Shown here: piece after piece, positions 39,641 through 41,312 of the stretch | How the letters are laid out: each line of letters begins with the position of its first letter | How positions within the stretch are numbered: position 1 is the first letter of the stretch | Assembly: GCA_024694125.1 (NCBI GenBank) | Contig: JAILKE010000002.1 | Span: 1-41,312, forward strand | Length of the DNA: 41,312 nt | Direction of reading: 5' to 3' | Source: Bacteroidales bacterium | Lineage (GTDB): Bacteria; Bacteroidota; Bacteroidia; Bacteroidales; UBA3663 | Program-made: the position numbers and the translations under genes | Notes under the pieces: generated by a model | Seen by the model: only the letters and a program-made list of their open reading frames with translations | Databases searched by the model: none | What the model was told of the DNA's origin: nothing

Positions 39641-39787
39641 TAAACTATTAACCTTTTACTCATATCATCGTTAATTACTTGTTGATAACTGTTCAAAACT
39701 CCGTATTACTTGTTAATAACCCGTAAATAACTCGATTCTCAGCAAGTTTTCAACAACGTTGTGTTAAATACTTCGTGCTTCGCACTC

Positions 39788-40100
39788 CGTGTTAATACGT
39801 TGTGTTAATACGTTGTGTTAATAGCCCAATGGGCTGTTAATATTCGCTACGCTCGTGTTGGCCCTTCCCATTGAAGTGAACGCGGAACGGATTTTTCGTT
39901 TTCGTTATGGTTTTCGTACAGCTTTGCCGTTTTTGTTCCCGATTGTCGATTGTAACTACACTACTCTTTACCCTTTACCCTTTACCCATTACTCTAATAC
40001 TCACTATGCGATTGGTGTGCGATTGGAATGCGATTGGAGTGCGATTGGTAATCCCTATCGAATCGTACACTAACCCTGAGGGGATCGCGAGCCGATGGTG
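39788..40100 (+). repeat. Mosaic repeat with TGCGATTGG array, copy B
   Basis: Same order of parts as 10518-10866: GTTAATACGTTGT repeats, GCTCGTGTTGGCCC, TTCGTT repeats, TTTACCC repeats and four 11-bp TGCGATTGGnn units at 40007-40050, almost identical to those of copy A. The stretch from 39640 to 39788 before it is AT-rich with no gene. Confidence 0.8.
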
Positions 40101-40235
40101 AGCGGGCAGAGATATGAGAGTAGTGATACCGAAACGATGGGGCAGGAAGGGGGAAGGAGGGACGAAAGCATAGCGTAACATATTGACCCATATAGAAGTA
40201 TAGCCAAGTATAGGCAAAACTATAACAGAAAAAAT

Positions 40236-40266
40236 TTGGGCAGTCCGGGAGAAAGCATTACCTTTG
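40236..40266 (+). promoter_or_regulatory. Promoter of the small basic protein gene
   Basis: TTG (40236-40238), 20 bp, TACCTTTG (40259-40266), with about 30 nt of A-rich leader before the ATG at 40301. Confidence 0.8.
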
Positions 40267-40300
40267 CAGCCGAAAAACCAACTAACATAAACAAACCGAT

Positions 40301-40666
40301 ATGGCAATAGTAAAGACGAGCAGCCTGATCTCGAATATCTCAGGCAAAGTGAGCAGTGCCGACGGCACCTATATGCGAACCAACCGAATAACGGGTAAGG
40401 TCTATCTGGTCTCGCGCCGAACCACGAAAGCAGCAGCTACCCCGCAGGCGCAACTCAACCGCCAGCGTTTTGCTGCCACCTCCCAGGCAGTCCGCCGGTG
40501 GTTTGCCGCCAACCGCCCAGGTCGCGACTACGACGGACAACTCGGCAGCATCGAATACTATCTCTTCCACTACGAGTTCCGCCACCAACAGGAGATAGGC
40601 ACCTTTCCCGCCTATGTCTTCCGCAAGTTGAGCCGTGCCTCCCAACCCGCACCCGGCAATGACTGA
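40301..40666 (+). CDS. Small basic protein of unknown function
   Basis: A 121-aa protein starting MAIVKTSSLISNISGKVS, rich in Arg (RRTTKAAATPQAQLNRQRF) and Tyr, with no signal peptide or membrane helix. The opening, a short beta-rich GKVSSADGTYMRTN-like motif followed by a basic helix, is reminiscent of small proteins common in Bacteroidales that lack an assigned function. A nucleic-acid-binding role is only a guess from charge. It has its own consensus promoter and a hairpin terminator, so it is a complete single-gene unit between repeat stretches. Confidence 0.75.
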   Translation: MAIVKTSSLISNISGKVSSADGTYMRTNRITGKVYLVSRRTTKAAATPQAQLNRQRFAATSQAVRRWFAANRPGRDYDGQLGSIEYYLFHYEFRHQQEIGTFPAYVFRKLSRASQPAPGND

Positions 40667-40668
40667 AC

Positions 40669-40712
40669 CATCGGGGATCTGCTCCGCACAGGTCCCCGAT
40701 GACTCTGTTTTG
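40669..40712 (+). terminator. Hairpin terminator of the small basic protein gene
   Basis: CATCGGGGA (40669-40677) pairs with TCCCCGATG (40693-40701) across 15 bases, followed by ACTCTGTTTT. It starts 2 bp after the stop codon. The region 40712-41037 beyond it is AT-rich with no gene or repeat that I can see. Confidence 0.7.
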
Positions 40713-41037
40713 GTATGTAAACATCAGCTCTGAGAGGCCCACATCAGCTTGAAACATCTTCCCCCCATAATTTGCGCCAAATTGTGTATGACTCTATATA
40801 GTCGAATTATGCTATCCAGCATATCAATCCTATCTTCGCAACACCAAAATGGCACTTTCCGACCAGCACTATATTATCTAACTTCCTGATTCATAGAACT
40901 AATGTAAATACACACCATTTTACTCCATTTTTGGCCCAAAATAGGCAATTTTCGACACTAACGAATTGTATTCCCAACTGTATCATACATCTATTCGCAC
41001 ACTAAAGCCACAGTTTCCACTCCCTACTCGAAGAGAA

Positions 41038-41245
41038 AATTACTAGAATTAGAGAATTCATAGAACACGGACTAGAGAGACCTACTAGTCTTGAAAGAAT
41101 ACTAGAATTAGAGAATTCATAGAAAACTGTTCGACCTGAAATAGACCTACTAATCTTGAAAAGAATACTAGAATTAGAGAATTCATAGAAAGCTGTTCGA
41201 CCAGAAATAGACCAATAGTCTTGAATAAAATACTAGAATTATAAG
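41038..41245 (+). repeat. Intergenic repeat island 6 (long-period TACTAGAATT repeat)
   Basis: Three direct repeats of about 60-66 bp start near 41040, 41099 and 41165. Each begins ACTAGAATTAGAGAATTCATAG and continues through CTGTTCGACC-like and GACCTACTA-like parts to CTTGAA. A short fourth unit follows at 41230. An inverted fragment (ATTCTATGAATTCGCTAATT) closes the window at 41293-41312. Confidence 0.8.
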
Positions 41246-41248
41246 AAT

Positions 41249-41277
41249 AAAGGGTGTAACGTGTGTTGCATCCTTTT
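41249..41277 (+). terminator. Hairpin with U-rich end after island 6
   Basis: AAAGGGTGTAAC (41249-41260) pairs with GTTGCATCCTTT (41265-41276) around GTGT, with two G-U pairs, and TTTTGC follows. It may terminate a transcript from either side. No gene directly precedes it. Confidence 0.45.
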
Positions 41278-41312
41278 GCTATTTCTGACCACATTCTATG
41301 AATTCGCTAATT

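Noticed and set aside
41038..41245. Regular repeats with spacer-like parts in island 6
   Set aside because: The parts between cores are themselves repeated rather than unique, there are only three full units and no cas genes, so this is not CRISPR.

Overview
The window looks like chromosomal DNA of a member of the Bacteroidales, probably Prevotellaceae or a close relative. The evidence is a SusC/SusD pair with a hybrid two-component regulator, proteins of Bacteroidetes families (DUF4919, DUF3316-like), lipoproteins with a Cys after a short signal, and promoters of the Bacteroidetes sigma type: TTG, 20 bp, then TAnnTTTG. I found eight sites with exactly that spacing. Coding DNA is GC-moderate to GC-rich, while the gaps between genes are AT-rich and unusually full of repeats. 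No phage, insertion sequence, rRNA or CRISPR array is present.

Layout. 1-69 is the start of an unknown gene cut by the window edge. 483-2879 is a minus-strand operon: recA, a UmuD-like self-cleaving peptidase and an unknown 278-aa protein. It diverges from a WYL-domain regulator (3037-3975), and a perfect 13-bp palindrome lies between the two promoters. 4872-14994 is a carbohydrate-type uptake locus (susD, susC, hybrid two-component sensor) with no glycoside hydrolase. 15310-16506 is an AAA ATPase of the DUF4143 type, with 33-bp tandem repeats on both sides. A DUF4919 protein and a ComM/YifB ATPase follow. 19227-26937 is a minus-strand run: porin-like protein, imelysin lipoprotein, di-heme peroxidase-like lipoprotein, fused cytochrome c assembly protein CcsBA and a thioredoxin-like lipoprotein without its CxxC. 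It diverges from a regulator that joins a hemerythrin-like domain to a LuxR helix-turn-helix, suggesting iron/heme/redox control.

Next come tRNA-Leu(UAG), an S41 peptidase-like lipoprotein, a DUF3316-like protein, a topoisomerase IV A subunit, a short TatD-like hydrolase, a DEAD-box helicase whose tail is built from an 18-bp hairpin repeat, and a stand-alone NAD(P)H-hydrate dehydratase. An AT-rich HipA-like kinase/DUF3037 pair then lies between two repeat islands, followed by a small basic protein and more repeats.

The most unusual content is between genes. Six islands share TACTAGAATT-type units, and four of these also carry a GC-rich double-hairpin module. Every island has the same orientation as the gene before it. 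Other stop codons are followed by 9-bp or 11-bp short tandem repeats. A roughly 310-350-bp mosaic repeat occurs twice. The strongest system-level hypotheses are a WYL-controlled DNA-damage operon at recA, a hemerythrin-LuxR switch for the iron/heme run (with an apparent antisense promoter at the regulator's 3' end), and a mobile or RNA-acting hairpin repeat family placed at gene 3' ends.
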